The notes under the pieces: generated by a model | Databases searched by the model: none | The model's input: only the letters and a program-made list of their open reading frames with translations | What the model was told of the DNA's origin: nothing | Part shown: positions 35,301 to 41,757 of the stretch, one piece after another | Layout: every line of letters begins with the position of its first letter | Numbering within the stretch: position 1 is the stretch's first letter | Made by a program: the position numbers and the translations under genes | Origin: Rhodothermales bacterium | GTDB lineage: Bacteria > Bacteroidota > Rhodothermia > Rhodothermales > VXPQ01 | DNA length: 64,000 nt | NCBI GenBank assembly: GCA_951812345.1 | Contig: OX638295.1 | Coordinates: forward strand, 2,328,965-2,392,964 | Reading direction: 5' to 3'

Positions 35301-35800
35301 TTTTGTCCGCACTGGGCGAAGAAGGACCGTACCGGGCGCCTGCATGGCCGGAAGGCGAACAAACGGTCCGGCGCTGGCGCGTGCTGCAACACTCCGACGA
35401 GGCTGCCGAAGGGTTCCGGCAAACGGGCGTCTCGTTCGCCGCAGCCGCGCAAGACCTGATGTGGATGCCTGTGCACAGTACGGTGGCCGGAGACTTGCCC
35501 CTTGCGGAACTACCCGAAGCGGGCGGATACAGCGCGGCGTACTTCGAGGTAGACGTCGAAACGGCGGGCCCGGTCGCATTGGCCGTGCATCCCCCGAACG
35601 ACAGGTCGGAGGGGATATCGGCCTGGGTAGACGGGCAGGCGACGCCGCTCAGCGAAGGGCGGATCGAGTTCGCCGGCGAGACGGGACGGCGCCGCATTAC
35701 GCTCGCCATAGACCGCGCGCAACACGCGGAAGGCGCTGTGCACGTGAAACTGCTTGCCGGACCCGGGAGCGCAGAGGCGTCCGTGGTAAAAGGGTGGTAA
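32324..35800 (+). CDS. PVC-type heme-binding protein: beta-propeller, HEAT repeats and cytochrome c domain
   Basis: An 1158-residue exported protein (signal peptide ending SLAAQ). Residues 35-380 form an NHL/PQQ-like propeller typical of 'membrane-bound dehydrogenase' PVC-type proteins (GFEINLFASDPMIDPPIQM, WDERGRLFVATS, FLWGPDGLFYLNQSVYIYS, VNVGPDGALYLADWYNP). HEAT-like helical repeats follow at about 390-800. A cytochrome c domain at about 860-1010 contains the heme motif CASCH (GRLQCASCHVIGGAGG) and a possible Met ligand in SLMPPGL. A beta-rich C-terminal part has no name. The family is predicted to oxidise sugars or related compounds in the periplasm and pass electrons to the heme. It overlaps the SGNH-like gene in an operon. 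Confidence 0.87.
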   Translation: MRRFLLTAVGLAVAPSLAAQDNLTNIPDPDPAAQLAALHVAEGFEINLFASDPMIDPPIQMAWDERGRLFVATSASYPQPVPGQAANDKIFILEDTDGDGQADRSILFADSLLTPTGVLPGDGGVYVANSTEILHLRDTDGDGRADRRRVVLSGFGADDTHHIIHRFLWGPDGLFYLNQSVYIYSHIETPWGVRRLRQGGIWQLEPSTLKLNVLARGMWNSWGYDFDRWGQSFATDGAGGEGVYFIFPHAAYRPAYGAERTLTGLNPQQPKLSGLAFLSGRHFPDSLSGQLITSDFRANRVKRFALTEDGSGFLSEEQEDLIWTDHVAFRPVDVNVGPDGALYLADWYNPIIQHGEVDFRDPRRDHRHGRIWRVTAKGQQPLAPPALHDASVEELLAALSAPEDWTRRQAKRLLRERGAEAVKPALDAQAQRMDRNAPDAAHELLQMLWTYQAIGRMDADLLRETLMLKDHRARAAAVRVLGHFQNELPNTDTLLAALIEDEHPRVRREAIHVLGERGMVGGAEAGANAASVALRALDRPMDDFLDYALWHAIRRLEPHWMPRFKEDSTFLGTDLRHIAFALQTAEAPEAAARLAEHYANGEIPEDMTASALEALAERGAAGEMETLLDLAVREETRGENGAVEHLDALLTASEDEERRPADATDRLRMLLEREDPEIRTRAARLAGAWGETTLRSSLTDLVEEQEEAVQEAGLEGLAALQDSTSIAWLTALVEDSDRPQALRLEAARLLPSADVEKAASVAVAFLNAATEDIDPWPLFNAFFLQEGGRDALTDALNEDAGGATIPAVFAQEGLDRIRGRNSSYEPLREAFLASGAVSTEPRVDPDMDGWALQRLHYDVKGRGSPARGEALYGRLQCASCHVIGGAGGLAGPDLSDIGVTAPIDYLTESLLKPEEAVKDGYTLIRIVHTDGGIMTGNLVGETDSEVLVRDAAGSVERIPKSRIQTQEIIPGSLMPPGLTASLDRDEFVDLVAFLSALGEEGPYRAPAWPEGEQTVRRWRVLQHSDEAAEGFRQTGVSFAAAAQDLMWMPVHSTVAGDLPLAELPEAGGYSAAYFEVDVETAGPVALAVHPPNDRSEGISAWVDGQATPLSEGRIEFAGETGRRRITLAIDRAQHAEGAVHVKLLAGPGSAEASVVKGW

Positions 35801-35803
35801 ATG

Positions 35804-35856
35804 AGTAGAAAAGGTATAAAAAAGGTATAGAAATGGTATAAAAAAGGTATAGAAAA
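35804..35856. repeat. 11-bp tandem repeat with phased A-tracts
   Basis: Four consecutive 11-base units GGTATARAAAW (35813, 35824, 35835, 35846) are preceded by a partial unit. Each carries an A-run, so runs recur about once per helical turn, a pattern known to bend DNA. It lies immediately after the stop of the PVC-type cytochrome gene. Confidence 0.8.
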
Positions 35857-36119
35857 GGCGCTTTTATCAAATCACAGTCGTCCCTTTAGAAGCCCCGCGA
35901 CCGGCGTCGAATGCATAAAAGGCGCCCGCCGCGACAGATCTGAAGGCGGCAACGCGGCCGTTCCAGCGCAAGGCGGGCCGCCATGCCCCACAGGGGTGTT
36001 GAGGCCGACAAGGTGTCTATAGAAACGATCGCGGCAAAAAATTGCTTTTTTATCCCTTGCCCCTGAACAAGCCCGCTCGATGCTCGTAAGACCGAAACGG
36101 GAAGTCGGGGGATAACGCC
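35857..36119. other. Intergenic stretch before the small coiled-coil genes
   Basis: Nothing convincing was found here apart from a short palindrome AAAAGGCGCTTTT at its left edge and a T-run (gcttttttatccc) about 60 bases before the next start. Together with the tandem repeat this is a 319-base gap without a gene. Confidence 0.4.
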
Positions 36120-36344
36120 ATGGCCCATACGATGGAGTATCAGGAACTGCTGAAACGCTTCGATAAACTTGAAGCCCGGTATGCTACCCGGGATTTCGTG
36201 CGAGCGGAAATCAATTCTGTTCGGGCGGAAATCAATTCCGTTCGGACGGAAATCAAAGCCTCCGAAACCCGAATGATCCAGTGGTTCATCGGAACGGCGA
36301 TCGCCCTTACGCTGGCCATGCTTGGCATCGAAAACCTGCTTTAA
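36120..36344 (+). CDS. Small coiled-coil membrane protein
   Basis: A 74-residue protein: an N-terminal segment (MEYQELLKRFDKLEARYATR), a coiled coil of heptad repeats (VRAEINS repeated, written in DNA as 21-base repeats) and a C-terminal transmembrane helix (FIGTAIALTLAMLGI). This resembles the widespread Bdr/DUF1640-like class of small coiled-coil tail-anchored proteins; function is unknown. It is a tandem paralog of the next gene. Confidence 0.65.
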   Translation: MAHTMEYQELLKRFDKLEARYATRDFVRAEINSVRAEINSVRTEIKASETRMIQWFIGTAIALTLAMLGIENLL

Positions 36345-36356
36345 ATTCGGGACGCC

Positions 36357-36599
36357 ATGCCCGATACAATGGAATACAAAGCATTGCTGGAGCGCTTCGA
36401 TACACTCGAAGCCCGGTATGCTACCAAAGACTTTGTCCGGGCAGAGATCGCTGAAGTCCGGATAGAGGTCGCCGAAGTGCGGATAGAAGTCGCCGGGATC
36501 CGCACGGAAATCAAATCCGTCGAGAACCGCTTGTTGAACCGGGTCTCCGTCGGCGCCATCTTGATTATCACCGCCATCATAGGCGGGTATTTCGTGTAG
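36357..36599 (+). CDS. Small coiled-coil membrane protein, tandem paralog
   Basis: An 80-residue protein parallel to its upstream neighbour: MEYKALLERFDTLEARYATK, heptads (VRIEVAE repeated), then a C-terminal membrane helix (VGAILIITAIIGGYFV). The start is 12 bases after the neighbour's stop, so they are likely co-transcribed. The heptads differ in sequence and number between copies, consistent with repeat-driven divergence. Role unknown. Confidence 0.65.
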   Translation: MPDTMEYKALLERFDTLEARYATKDFVRAEIAEVRIEVAEVRIEVAGIRTEIKSVENRLLNRVSVGAILIITAIIGGYFV

Positions 36600-36768
36600 A
36601 ATGACCGCCGCGGCTTTTCTGCCCGAAATTATAGAACCAAAGACGGAAAGCCTGCCAAATCCATGACTCCTCCGCTTCCCAGGCAAACTATCGCTGGTGA
36701 AAAATCCACTTGATCGGAGTAATAAACCGGGTCTCCGTCGGCACCGCCTTGCCGCACCGATATAACGC

Positions 36769-36822
36769 GAAAGGCCCTTCCCCGCAAGAGGAAGGGCCTT
36801 TCTTTATCCTTGCGAACAAGGA
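36769..36822 (-). terminator. Double-hairpin terminator after the truncated T9SS gene
   Basis: GAAAGGCCCTTCC at 36769-36781 pairs perfectly with GGAAGGGCCTTTC at 36790-36802. A second smaller hairpin, TCCTTGCGAACAAGGA, lies at 36807-36822, nearer the gene it terminates (minus strand). The order and loops are like those at 37689-37756, suggesting a duplicated 3' end. Confidence 0.75.
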
Positions 36823-36845
36823 CGGAGATGGCGGGGTTGCCCGCG

Positions 36846-37493
36846 TTACTTGACGAGCACCATCTGCTTCACCTGCCGGAAATCGGGGGTCTCCAGCGAG
36901 TAGAAATAGACGCCGCTCGCCGGCTGCGCCCCGGACGCCGTGCGTCCATCCCACTGCACCCGATACGTTCCGGGTTGTTGCGTAACCCCGTTCACCAGCG
37001 TCGTCACGACACGCCCCAAGCTGTCGAAGACGCGCACAGTAACCGTCGCGGCCTCCATAACCTCGTACTCGATGGTGGTGGAGGGATTGAACGGATTCGG
37101 GTAGTTCTGGTGGAGTACGAACCGGTCGGGCAGTTCGAACGGCTCGTCTTCCGTACCCACCGGCTCCATTCCTGTAGCTTCCAGCACGATGAGCAGCGGT
37201 TGGCCCGGATTACTCGCGTACAGGTTCGTCAAAACGACCTCGTTGTGGCCGTCGCCGTCGAGATCATCGGAAATGCGAAGCGGATAATACCGCTCGACAA
37301 CGCCCCCTTCATCCGCCGAGTTGACCATCTCGGTCCACGTGTAGCTCGTCGAGTCGGCAGGACTTCCGGAGCCATTGTACTCAATGCGCATGACGGTCTC
37401 GGATATACCGGTCGTGGCCACCACATCGAAATTACCGTCCCCGTCGATATCGCCGATATCTCCTCTTTTCCGGAAATACGACTGGGCAAACAA
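36846..37493 (-). pseudogene. 5'-truncated FG-GAP protein with T9SS sorting domain
   Basis: The frame (215 residues from a TTG) has no signal peptide. It starts abruptly in FG-GAP-type sequence (GDIGDIDGDGNFDVVATT, DDLDGDGHNEVVL), and from about residue 115 has a complete T9SS type A sorting domain: FVLHQNYPNPFNPSTTIEYE through VKQMVLVK. Since T9SS substrates need a Sec signal, this looks like the 3' remnant of a larger gene fused to a duplicated upstream region (37470-37665). It could still be expressed, but would not be exported. It is paralogous to the product of 37782-39215 in its last 90 residues. Confidence 0.7.
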
Positions 37494-37665
37494 GGTACGG
37501 TCGTTAATATGTTGTTAACAGCGAGTTAGTAAATGAGCCATGGCCTAAAGACGCAAGCCCACCCGTCATATTTATGCAAAAATCCCAATAATTTATGCAA
37601 GAACAAGGGATTACCGGACTTTCTCCCGGCGCGTATTGATCCGGATCAGACCGGAAGGGGTCGTA
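37470..37665 (-). repeat. Segmental duplication, copy A (matches 39317-39489)
   Basis: Aligned by eye with 39317-39489: both begin CCGGAAATACG, share GGGCAAACAAGG, CGTTAAT, AAAGACGCAAG, TTTATGCA and CCCGGCGCGT, and end with GGGGTCGTA. In both places the segment spans the 3' end of an IPT/TIG-gene reading frame and the spacer to the next leftward gene. Copy A overlaps the 5' edge of the truncated T9SS gene. Confidence 0.7.
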
Positions 37666-37676
37666 AACGACCACAA
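37611..37676 (-). pseudogene. C-terminal fragment of an IPT/TIG-lipoprotein paralog
   Basis: The minus strand encodes TTPSGLIRINTRREKVR followed by TAA (stop at 37611-37613). This matches the last residues of the 39435-40676 protein, TTPPGLFRINTRREAAQ. Only about 17 residues align; upstream the similarity ends. It is the tail of a vanished paralog left by the duplication. Confidence 0.6.
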
Positions 37677-37688
37677 CTGACGTAACCG

Positions 37689-37756
37689 AAAAGGCGCCTC
37701 TCCTCGCGAAAGGAGAGGCGCCTTTTCCTTTTTCCCCCAATCCCTGCGAACAGGAA
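37689..37756 (-). terminator. Strong terminator with paired second hairpin after the T9SS propeller gene
   Basis: AAAAGGCGCCTCTCCT at 37689-37704 pairs perfectly over 16 bases with AGGAGAGGCGCCTTTT at 37711-37726, leaving loop CGCGAA and T-rich tails on both strands. A smaller hairpin TCCCTGCGAACAGGAA is at 37741-37756. It ends the leftward T9SS propeller transcript and would also work in the opposite direction. Confidence 0.85.
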
Positions 37757-37781
37757 TTACGGACCGTCCTGAACAGACAAC

Positions 37782-39215
37782 CTACTTCAGCAACGCCATC
37801 TGCCGGACCTGACGGAAACCGGGTCCCTGGAGCGCATAGAAATAGATGCCGCTTGCGGGCCGTATGCCGGCATCCGAGAGCCCGTTCCATTGCACCCTGT
37901 ACGCGCCTGGCTGCTGTACGACATTGTTCACCAGGGTAGCCACCGTGCGGCCCATGCTGTCGTACACGCGAAGCGTAATCGAAGCCGCTTCTCCGAGTTC
38001 GTACTCAATGGTGGTGGAGGGATTGAACGGATTCGGGTAGTTCTGGTGGAGCGCGAATCGGTCGGGCAGTTCGGACGGCGCATCTTCTACGCTCGTCGGC
38101 CCCATGCGCACGAATTTCTGGACGGAGGGCGGAAGCTGATTGAACTGGCATACATACGCCGTATTCCCGTCCGGAGAAAAGGCAATGCCCCGAGGACGCC
38201 CATCCGGAATCCCATCCGCCCCGGCAAGGTCGGAAAGATTTTCCGGGGTAGATATATCCCACTTGATGCTATCGAGCGCCGTGGGAATCATGTCCACGGC
38301 AAGATCATCGATATCGAACGCGTAATGGGTCTGGATCGACCAGGATGTTGCGACCGGGTTGCCATCTGCGTCTACGTACGTATTCGCCGCATCGTTGGAC
38401 GAACCGGCGCCTACCCACAGGCGCCCAGCCGGATCAAAGCCGAACGACTCCGCAGAAACCCCCGGAATCACTGTGCCCAAAGAATCATACGGCGAAAACT
38501 CGTCGGGACGAGCGTATTCGGTGACCCCTCTGTTCGTATAACCTGCCCAGAAGATGCGGTGCCCGTCCGGAGAAACGGCGAAATCCCGCGAAAAGCCAGG
38601 AGCCGCATCCACCGCATTGCCCACGATGGACAAGTCATCCGGATTCAGCATAATTATGGGTTGCGCAGGACATACGGCGGCCACGAAGATGTTGTCGTTG
38701 CTGGCCGCTGCTTCCGCCAGACTACAGAAGTCAGAGAATGTGTTTTTGGCCATGGCCACGCCCGTTTTATAGTCCAGCTTATAGAGCGTTGTCCACTGGG
38801 ATACGAGGATATTCCCATCCATGTCCGTGGAAAGGCCGCGTCCGCTTTTGCCCTCCCAGGCGGTCCCGTTCCAGAAACCGCCGAGCGTATCGTCAATGGC
38901 CCCATCGCCTGAGGACACGAACTTGATGGGCGATAAGTCGGACGGGGTGCCATCCGCATTGAACACGTAAATGACACGAGTCGGTTGCCAGGCATTGTCC
39001 ATCTGGGGAACCTGCACGCTGTCCTTGGCGCCGAACGGCTGTACCCAAACCTTTCCGTCCGGGTCCACGGCCACGCCATGCACGCTGCTCCACTGAAGCG
39101 GATTCCCGTCGGCGTCTTCCGCCACAGGAGAAACGCCGCCCTCGTAGGTCCATTGCCCGAAGGCTGTGGCCGGAGCAAGCAGAATCGCAAAAAGAATTAG
39201 TAGAAATCGTTTCAT
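37782..39215 (-). CDS. Secreted beta-propeller protein with T9SS sorting domain
   Basis: A 477-residue protein with a signal peptide (RFLLILFAILLAPATAFGQ). NHL/SMP-30-like propeller segments run from about 40 to 370 (VHGVAVDPDGKVWVQPFG, DFAVSPDGHRIFWAGYT, ESFGFDPAGRLWVGAGS, IAFSPDGNTAYVCQF). The C terminus has FALHQNYPNPFNPSTTIEYE and an FlgD-like fold ending VRQMALLK, a T9SS type A sorting signal. It is likely exported to the surface. It lies downstream of the IPT/TIG lipoprotein, also propeller-bearing, and may be co-transcribed. The ligand is unknown. Confidence 0.87.
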   Translation of the reverse strand: MKRFLLILFAILLAPATAFGQWTYEGGVSPVAEDADGNPLQWSSVHGVAVDPDGKVWVQPFGAKDSVQVPQMDNAWQPTRVIYVFNADGTPSDLSPIKFVSSGDGAIDDTLGGFWNGTAWEGKSGRGLSTDMDGNILVSQWTTLYKLDYKTGVAMAKNTFSDFCSLAEAAASNDNIFVAAVCPAQPIIMLNPDDLSIVGNAVDAAPGFSRDFAVSPDGHRIFWAGYTNRGVTEYARPDEFSPYDSLGTVIPGVSAESFGFDPAGRLWVGAGSSNDAANTYVDADGNPVATSWSIQTHYAFDIDDLAVDMIPTALDSIKWDISTPENLSDLAGADGIPDGRPRGIAFSPDGNTAYVCQFNQLPPSVQKFVRMGPTSVEDAPSELPDRFALHQNYPNPFNPSTTIEYELGEAASITLRVYDSMGRTVATLVNNVVQQPGAYRVQWNGLSDAGIRPASGIYFYALQGPGFRQVRQMALLK

Positions 39216-39316
39216 GTTTTCAGGGGGTGTGGTTTACAGAGGCAACGCAGCACACTTCGGGACAGGAACACTCCTTACTTGCGGCGACGCGAAAGCACTA
39301 TACCTTATTTAATTTA

Positions 39317-39489
39317 CCGGAAATACGCCAGGGCAAACAAGGCATGGCCGTTAATGTTATTTACAGTGAGGTAATAAATGCGCTATGCTCCAAAGACGCA
39401 AGTCCACGCACCATTTTATGCAGGAAAAGGTAATTTATTGCGCTGCTTCCCGGCGCGTGTTGATTCGAAACAAACCGGGAGGGGTCGTA
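39317..39489 (-). repeat. Segmental duplication, copy B (matches 37470-37665)
   Basis: This is the presumably original copy: it covers the last 17 codons of the IPT/TIG lipoprotein gene and the upstream part of the spacer before the T9SS propeller gene. Similarity to copy A stops near CCGGAAATACG, after which the two diverge. Confidence 0.7.
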
Positions 39490-40676
39490 TCCGTCCTTCC
39501 CTGCACCATATACAGGTTGGGGGAAGCGCCCCATGCGAACGCGGTCGCCGCCGGCATGAACAAGCCCGGATAGAACACATCCGCCTGACCGTTCGGCTCC
39601 ACCAGCAGCACGGGGTCCGCCCCGTTCGTACCGACGAACAGATCGCCGTTCGCAGCAAAGGCGAGCGCCAGCGCTTCCGCGCCGGTCTCTCCGGTCACGT
39701 CGAAATACAGTTCGGCTTCGCCGGCGCGCCCTCCGGTGACAGGCCAGCGCCATATTCCGCTTGCGTTATCCCGAGTAGCGGCAGCGTATAAATACCCTTC
39801 GAAGAAACGCAGAGAGCGCACGTTCGCCTCGAAAGGAAAGGCTTCCACCGATTTGTCCGGGGCAATGCGGTAAATGTTGGCGTTGTTGCCGCCGGCCCAC
39901 AGGTTGTTTTCCGGATCGAACGTAATCGCCGAGAGCCGGACGGAGTTGTCTGGAATAACCCCCCAGACCTCCTGTCTTCCCCCTTCCGCGAACCGGAACA
40001 CCGCGCGCACCGAGCGTACAGTGTACAGCATATCGTCCGTACCGTACGCCATGTCCGTCCATATAAAGGTCGATTCGACGAACGGGCTGCGGGCGCCGTC
40101 GGGCGCCATGCGCAGCACTCCCACGGAGCGGTTGTCGGAATTCATGGACACATACAGGTTGCCCGCCGGATCGGAAGCAATGGAAAACGGCTCCTCGAAG
40201 CCGGCGATGTCGCCGAACGGTTCGACCGCAGCTTCAAGCCGGTAGGCAATGCCATTGCTGTAATTTTCCGCGCCCAGTACGGAAACCCGGACTTCGATGT
40301 CGGCGCCAGGCGTCGCGGGCGCCTTCACCTGAAGGCGCGTGGCCGAAGCTTCCAGCACCTCGCCGCGCACCTCGTTGAAATACACCAGGTTGTCCGAAGC
40401 TTGCGCCGAGAAGTTGCTTCCGTCGATCGTTACGATATCCACTCCGGCGAGCGCAAATCCCTCAGGAGAGATGGAGGTAACGAGAGGATCCGGCGCCGAG
40501 GCCCTGTCCGGGTCGTACAGGCTGGGGGCAGGCCCGGAATCGCACCCCGCAATGGCAGCACCGAAGAAAAGAACCGCGATCCATGCATACAGCCGGCCGG
40601 CCGGTATGCACGGTATGCAAACCGGTCTTCGGCCAGAAAAGTCGCTATGGCGCGGCGCCGCGGATCCCGGGTTCAT
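39435..40676 (-). CDS. Lipoprotein with IPT/TIG domain and NHL-like propeller
   Basis: The start at 40676 gives a lipoprotein signal (YAWIAVLFFGAAIAGCDSG, Cys near residue 43); the frame continues upstream but inside the preceding gene. Residues about 60-145 form an IPT/TIG Ig-like domain (VTSISPEGFALAGVDIVTI, TRLQVKAPATPGADIEVRV). About 155-410 form an NHL-type propeller (FSIASDPAGNLYVSMNS, AITFDPENNLWAGGNNANIY, ALAFAANGDLFVGTNG). IPT/TIG plus NHL lipoproteins are common beside TonB receptors of Bacteroidota, as surface glycan- or ligand-binding proteins. The gene starts 13 bases after the PorV-like gene, indicating an operon. Confidence 0.83.
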   Translation of the reverse strand: MNPGSAAPRHSDFSGRRPVCIPCIPAGRLYAWIAVLFFGAAIAGCDSGPAPSLYDPDRASAPDPLVTSISPEGFALAGVDIVTIDGSNFSAQASDNLVYFNEVRGEVLEASATRLQVKAPATPGADIEVRVSVLGAENYSNGIAYRLEAAVEPFGDIAGFEEPFSIASDPAGNLYVSMNSDNRSVGVLRMAPDGARSPFVESTFIWTDMAYGTDDMLYTVRSVRAVFRFAEGGRQEVWGVIPDNSVRLSAITFDPENNLWAGGNNANIYRIAPDKSVEAFPFEANVRSLRFFEGYLYAAATRDNASGIWRWPVTGGRAGEAELYFDVTGETGAEALALAFAANGDLFVGTNGADPVLLVEPNGQADVFYPGLFMPAATAFAWGASPNLYMVQGRTDTTPPGLFRINTRREAAQ

Positions 40677-40689
40677 GGCACGCAGAGCG

Positions 40690-41742
40690 TTAGATGGACA
40701 ACGAAAGGGAAATTCGGTGCACGGTGGAAAAAATATCGAAGGTGGTGGCGGAGTAATCCGCCGCGAAACCGCCGTTTCCGAACAAGCGCTGTACGCCGAC
40801 TCCGAGGGTGACGCCCTGTACATCCGTCGGAAATACGTATCCGGCCCGCAAGGAGAAGGTTTGCAGAAACGAATATTCGCCGCCCACCTTGATTTGTTCG
40901 GAAAAATCGCGCGGATTGGACGCATCGAGGGATATGCGCAGGGCATGCGTTTTGCGGTTCCGCGCACCGACCACGCCCCCTGTCACCGGCCCGATCAGCA
41001 GGTCCATGACATCCATCGATACGCCGATAGCAAGCGTAAGGGGAAGCTGAAAACTCTCCTCCTCGTACGATATTTCCTCCGAAAAATTGCGGGCGTTGAC
41101 GGCAAAATTCAGACTGCGGAATCCGGTTTTGTACAGCACGCCGAAATCGAACGCGTACACGCTGGCGCTATTGTCGGAACGAACGTATTCGTTTCCCCCG
41201 GCTGTATCGTAACCGGCAATGCTTTCGGCCAGATTTTCCGCAGCGTACTTGACTTGCCCACCCACGGAGAAGCGATCGCTCAAGGGCCGCGCATACCCGA
41301 AGCCGAAAACCCAGGACGCGGGATTGAACGTACCGATGTCCAGAAAGCCCTGGTCGTTATCGAACCGGATCGTTTCTTCGAGGTCTCCGAAATCGACGGT
41401 CATGAAGGAAAAACCGAACACGCCCAGGCGCCCCCCGCCAGGCCGGAGGGACAGGCTCCCGGCGTAATACTCGATCCCGGCAATCCACTGGGTGGTGGCC
41501 ATCGATGCGCTCACGACCGAACGTTGCCACGCCATGCCGGCAGGATTGTAGAACAGGTTCTGCCCATCGCCTTCCATCGCCGTCATGGCGTCACCGAGGG
41601 CGGCGGCTCTCGGACTGGGTGAAAAGCTGAGGAATTTCATGCCGGTCTGGGCAATTTTATCCTGTTGGGCGTGTGCGCAGGGCACGAACGCCGAAAAGAC
41701 GAGCATGCAGCATCCGATAGCAATGAGTACCGATCCTTTCAT
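40690..41742 (-). CDS. PorV/PorQ-family outer-membrane protein
   Basis: A 350-residue barrel with a signal peptide ending AHAQ. KFLSFSPSPRAAALGDAMTA followed by NLFYNPAGMAW is the N-terminal signature of the PorV/PorQ family; alternating strand pattern continues to a C-terminal HRISLSLSI. PorV is a T9SS outer-membrane component that shuttles substrates from the translocon to the attachment complex; paralogs may serve particular substrates. It lies 15 bases downstream of the T9SS-type surface protein gene and is clearly part of that operon. AGAGAGG just before the ATG is a good ribosome-binding site. Confidence 0.87.
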   Translation of the reverse strand: MKGSVLIAIGCCMLVFSAFVPCAHAQQDKIAQTGMKFLSFSPSPRAAALGDAMTAMEGDGQNLFYNPAGMAWQRSVVSASMATTQWIAGIEYYAGSLSLRPGGGRLGVFGFSFMTVDFGDLEETIRFDNDQGFLDIGTFNPASWVFGFGYARPLSDRFSVGGQVKYAAENLAESIAGYDTAGGNEYVRSDNSASVYAFDFGVLYKTGFRSLNFAVNARNFSEEISYEEESFQLPLTLAIGVSMDVMDLLIGPVTGGVVGARNRKTHALRISLDASNPRDFSEQIKVGGEYSFLQTFSLRAGYVFPTDVQGVTLGVGVQRLFGNGGFAADYSATTFDIFSTVHRISLSLSI

Positions 41743-41757
41743 GGCGTCGTGGCCTCT

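Noticed and set aside
35886-36686. A 266-residue minus-strand frame across the small coiled-coil genes
   Set aside because: Its repeats (e.g. DFRPNGIDFRPN) are the antisense of the heptad repeats of the two plus-strand genes, it has no known domain, and the plus-strand paralogs explain the DNA better.
36728-36743. CCGGGTCTCCGTCGGC, also found inside the second coiled-coil gene (near 36538)
   Set aside because: Only about 16 bases are shared and flanks differ, so a third degraded gene copy cannot be supported.
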